Positions 4,344 to 5,148 of a DNA stretch of 5,148 bases are shown here, piece after piece; positions within the stretch are counted from its first letter, which is position 1; the number at the start of each line of letters is the position of its first letter. The position numbers were made by a program, and so were the translations under genes. Source of the DNA: an uncultured Ruminococcus sp. (lineage in GTDB: Bacteria; Bacillota; Clostridia; Oscillospirales; Ruminococcaceae). The notes under the pieces are model-generated. The model ran no database searches and had not been told where the DNA came from. It saw only the letters and a list, made by a program, of their open reading frames with translations. The stretch covers positions 1-5,148 of the forward strand of contig CAMWUB010000147.1 of the NCBI GenBank assembly GCA_947177345.1, in the 5' to 3' direction.

Positions 4344-4750
4344 CTTTCAGAAAATTTTACTTCTTTGAGTGCTTCACCATGCAGGCGGTAAACATGACGT
4401 ATATCGTGGTCTAATGCAACTGCTATCTGCTCCCACGTCCTGAAACTCAGGTATCGCATTTCAAGAATAGTTCGGTGTCTGAGGTCAGGAATTTTATTGA
4501 TAGTTTCCGTGATTTCTTTTTTGAGGTCAACCAGTCTGTCGATATCCCTGTTAATGTCGTTTTCAAGGTCTATAATTTTTGCTATTGTCTTTTCGAGACG
4601 CTGACAGTCCGGAGCAGAATTAGATGGCGTATCACTGTAAACCGTCGTGACCTTAGTTGCGAGACTGCGTAAATTTTCAACCTGTGTCAGCTTACTATTA
4701 ATGCGTTGGTCGAGATATACCGCCTGTTCGAGATATTCTTTCGGTGTCAT
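4334..4750 (-). CDS. Phage sigma-region-4-like transcription factor (DUF1492 / ArpU type)
   Basis: A 138-residue protein. Residues 1-85 are predicted long helices with coiled-coil character (YLEQAVYLDQRINSKL near 6-21; DLENDINRDIDRLVDLKKEI, 61-80). The C-terminal part is a helix-turn-helix like sigma-70 region 4: IPDLRHRTILEMRYLSF (87-103), TWEQIAVALDHDIRHV (105-120) and YRLHGEALKEV (121-131). This is the DUF1492 signature found in Firmicute prophages just before late genes; ArpU relatives control late transcription. It probably recruits or replaces sigma at the late promoter. ATG 4750 has GGAGG 7 bases upstream and overlaps the stop of the preceding gene (ATGA), so the two are coupled. Its last codons overlap an ATGTCA repeat. 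Confidence 0.88.
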   Translation of the reverse strand: MTPKEYLEQAVYLDQRINSKLTQVENLRSLATKVTTVYSDTPSNSAPDCQRLEKTIAKIIDLENDINRDIDRLVDLKKEITETINKIPDLRHRTILEMRYLSFRTWEQIAVALDHDIRHVYRLHGEALKEVKFSERCH

Positions 4751-5109
4751 TTCAGTGCCTCCAGTTTTCTGAGATTGGTTTTTATGAACGTTTCATCGCT
4801 CGTCATCAGACTTATGATACGTACAGCCATTTCAGCGATTTCCTGAATATCATGAGATTTCTGAATTTTAGTCATAAGCATTTCAGCAACTTTAATGTTA
4901 TCCTGATATTTTCCCCATACTTCCTTACAGTAGGTGAAATTTTCAAGATATTTCCGGTAATCTATGAGCAGGGCTTTTTTCTGACGTTCCGCATCTTCTT
5001 TGGAAAGTCCCTCAAACTTGAAAGCGTAATATACTTTCCGGAGTTCAGAAAAATATTTATATTCCGGCGGTGGAAAGTCTGTCCAATCAAGTGGGAAGCC
5101 CTTTGTCAA
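4747..5109 (-). CDS. Unrecognised phage protein upstream of the sigma-like gene
   Basis: A 120-residue, largely helical, charged, soluble protein with no signal peptide or membrane span and no domain I can name. It begins TKGFPLDWTDFPPPEYKYF, has a Lys/Arg-rich amphipathic middle (LSKEDAERQKKALLIDYRKY, residues 35-54) and ends in a helix rich in Ile, Met and Lys. Its place just before a DUF1492 gene, with an ATGA overlap, argues that it is a real phage early or middle gene; small proteins of this type are common there. No ATG is available near the N-terminus: the frame is open back to a TGA near 5128, and the best start is TTG 5109, without a good ribosome site. It may be reached by coupling from the upstream frame, or from a promoter with TATAAT at 5142-5147. 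Confidence 0.7.
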   Translation of the reverse strand: MTKGFPLDWTDFPPPEYKYFSELRKVYYAFKFEGLSKEDAERQKKALLIDYRKYLENFTYCKEVWGKYQDNIKVAEMLMTKIQKSHDIQEIAEMAVRIISLMTSDETFIKTNLRKLEALK

Positions 5110-5148
5110 CTGCTGATTCCGGAATAGTCACATTGAACGGTATTATAT
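5087..5148 (-). CDS. Possible C-terminal tail of an upstream gene, cut by window edge
   Basis: A minus-strand frame enters at the right edge and reads IIPFNVTIPESAVDKGLPT before TGA at 5087-5089. It overlaps the TTG start of the next gene by 23 bases, an arrangement that would help translate a start lacking a ribosome site. The piece is too short to identify. The same bases hold a perfect TATAAT (5142-5147), so the stretch could instead be a promoter leader. Confidence 0.35.
   Translation of the reverse strand, partial: IIPFNVTIPESAVDKGLPT

Noticed and set aside
39..5124. The 8-mer TTCCGGAA at 39-46, 2323-2330 and 5117-5124
   Set aside because: More frequent than expected by chance, but two copies lie in coding sequence where CCGGAA encodes Pro-Glu or similar, and one is part of the terminator stem. 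No shared position relative to genes.
4475..5127. Plus-strand frames at 4475-4672 and 4744-5127
   Set aside because: Antisense to the DUF1492 gene and to its coupled neighbour; no ribosome sites, Phe-rich products typical of antisense reading.
1..5148. CRISPR array, tRNA, rRNA, riboswitch or insertion-sequence transposase
   Set aside because: No spaced direct repeats of CRISPR type, no cloverleaf or conserved tRNA box pair, and no transposase motifs were seen on either strand.

Overview
The window looks like part of a tailed-phage prophage, or a closely related integrated element, in a moderately AT-rich Gram-positive host. A gut or rumen clostridium (Ruminococcus or Lachnospiraceae type) is the most likely host. 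The reasons are strong GGAGG-type ribosome binding sites, frequent TTGACA/TATAAT-type promoters, a DUF1492/ArpU-like sigma-region-4 protein, a ParB-fused DNA methyltransferase, an HNH homing-type endonuclease and a phage-type amidoligase. The genus is an inference; nothing here fixes it.

Layout, read leftward because most phage genes are on the minus strand. At the right edge lies the possible tail of an unknown gene (5087-5148). It is followed by an unrecognised 120-residue phage protein (4747-5109) and the sigma-like DUF1492 protein (4334-4750), which overlap by ATGA. At the end of the sigma gene are three ATGTCA repeats spaced exactly 10 bp and a candidate leftward promoter. Next comes a block of opposite, plus-strand genes (3139-4239): a small XRE regulator, two tiny single-span membrane proteins, a DUF2442 protein and a second XRE regulator, with hairpin terminators at 3366-3394, 3594-3620 and 4245-4277. 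Leftward again is an HNH endonuclease (2362-3027), transcribed divergently from the first XRE gene. The shared control region carries two identical copies of a 14-bp site with core GGTTTAAACC. The HNH gene ends in a terminator that overlaps a perfect consensus promoter pointing back into it. Beyond it are a 29-codon orphan gene tail (2220-2309), the ParB-methyltransferase (954-2216) and, from its own promoter, the amidoligase (1-807, running off the left edge).

The leftward genes fit the switch between early and late phage functions: a regulator of late transcription, then DNA and protein modification enzymes normally found before the packaging genes. The plus-strand block plus the HNH gene look like later arrivals that split this operon. 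They sit between the sigma gene and the modification genes, bring their own regulators and terminators, and border a gene of which only the C-terminal tail appears to remain. The strongest candidates for something undescribed are the plus-strand membrane-peptide/DUF2442/XRE cassette, the antisense consensus promoter at the end of the HNH gene, and the helically phased repeats that overlap the sigma gene's stop codon.
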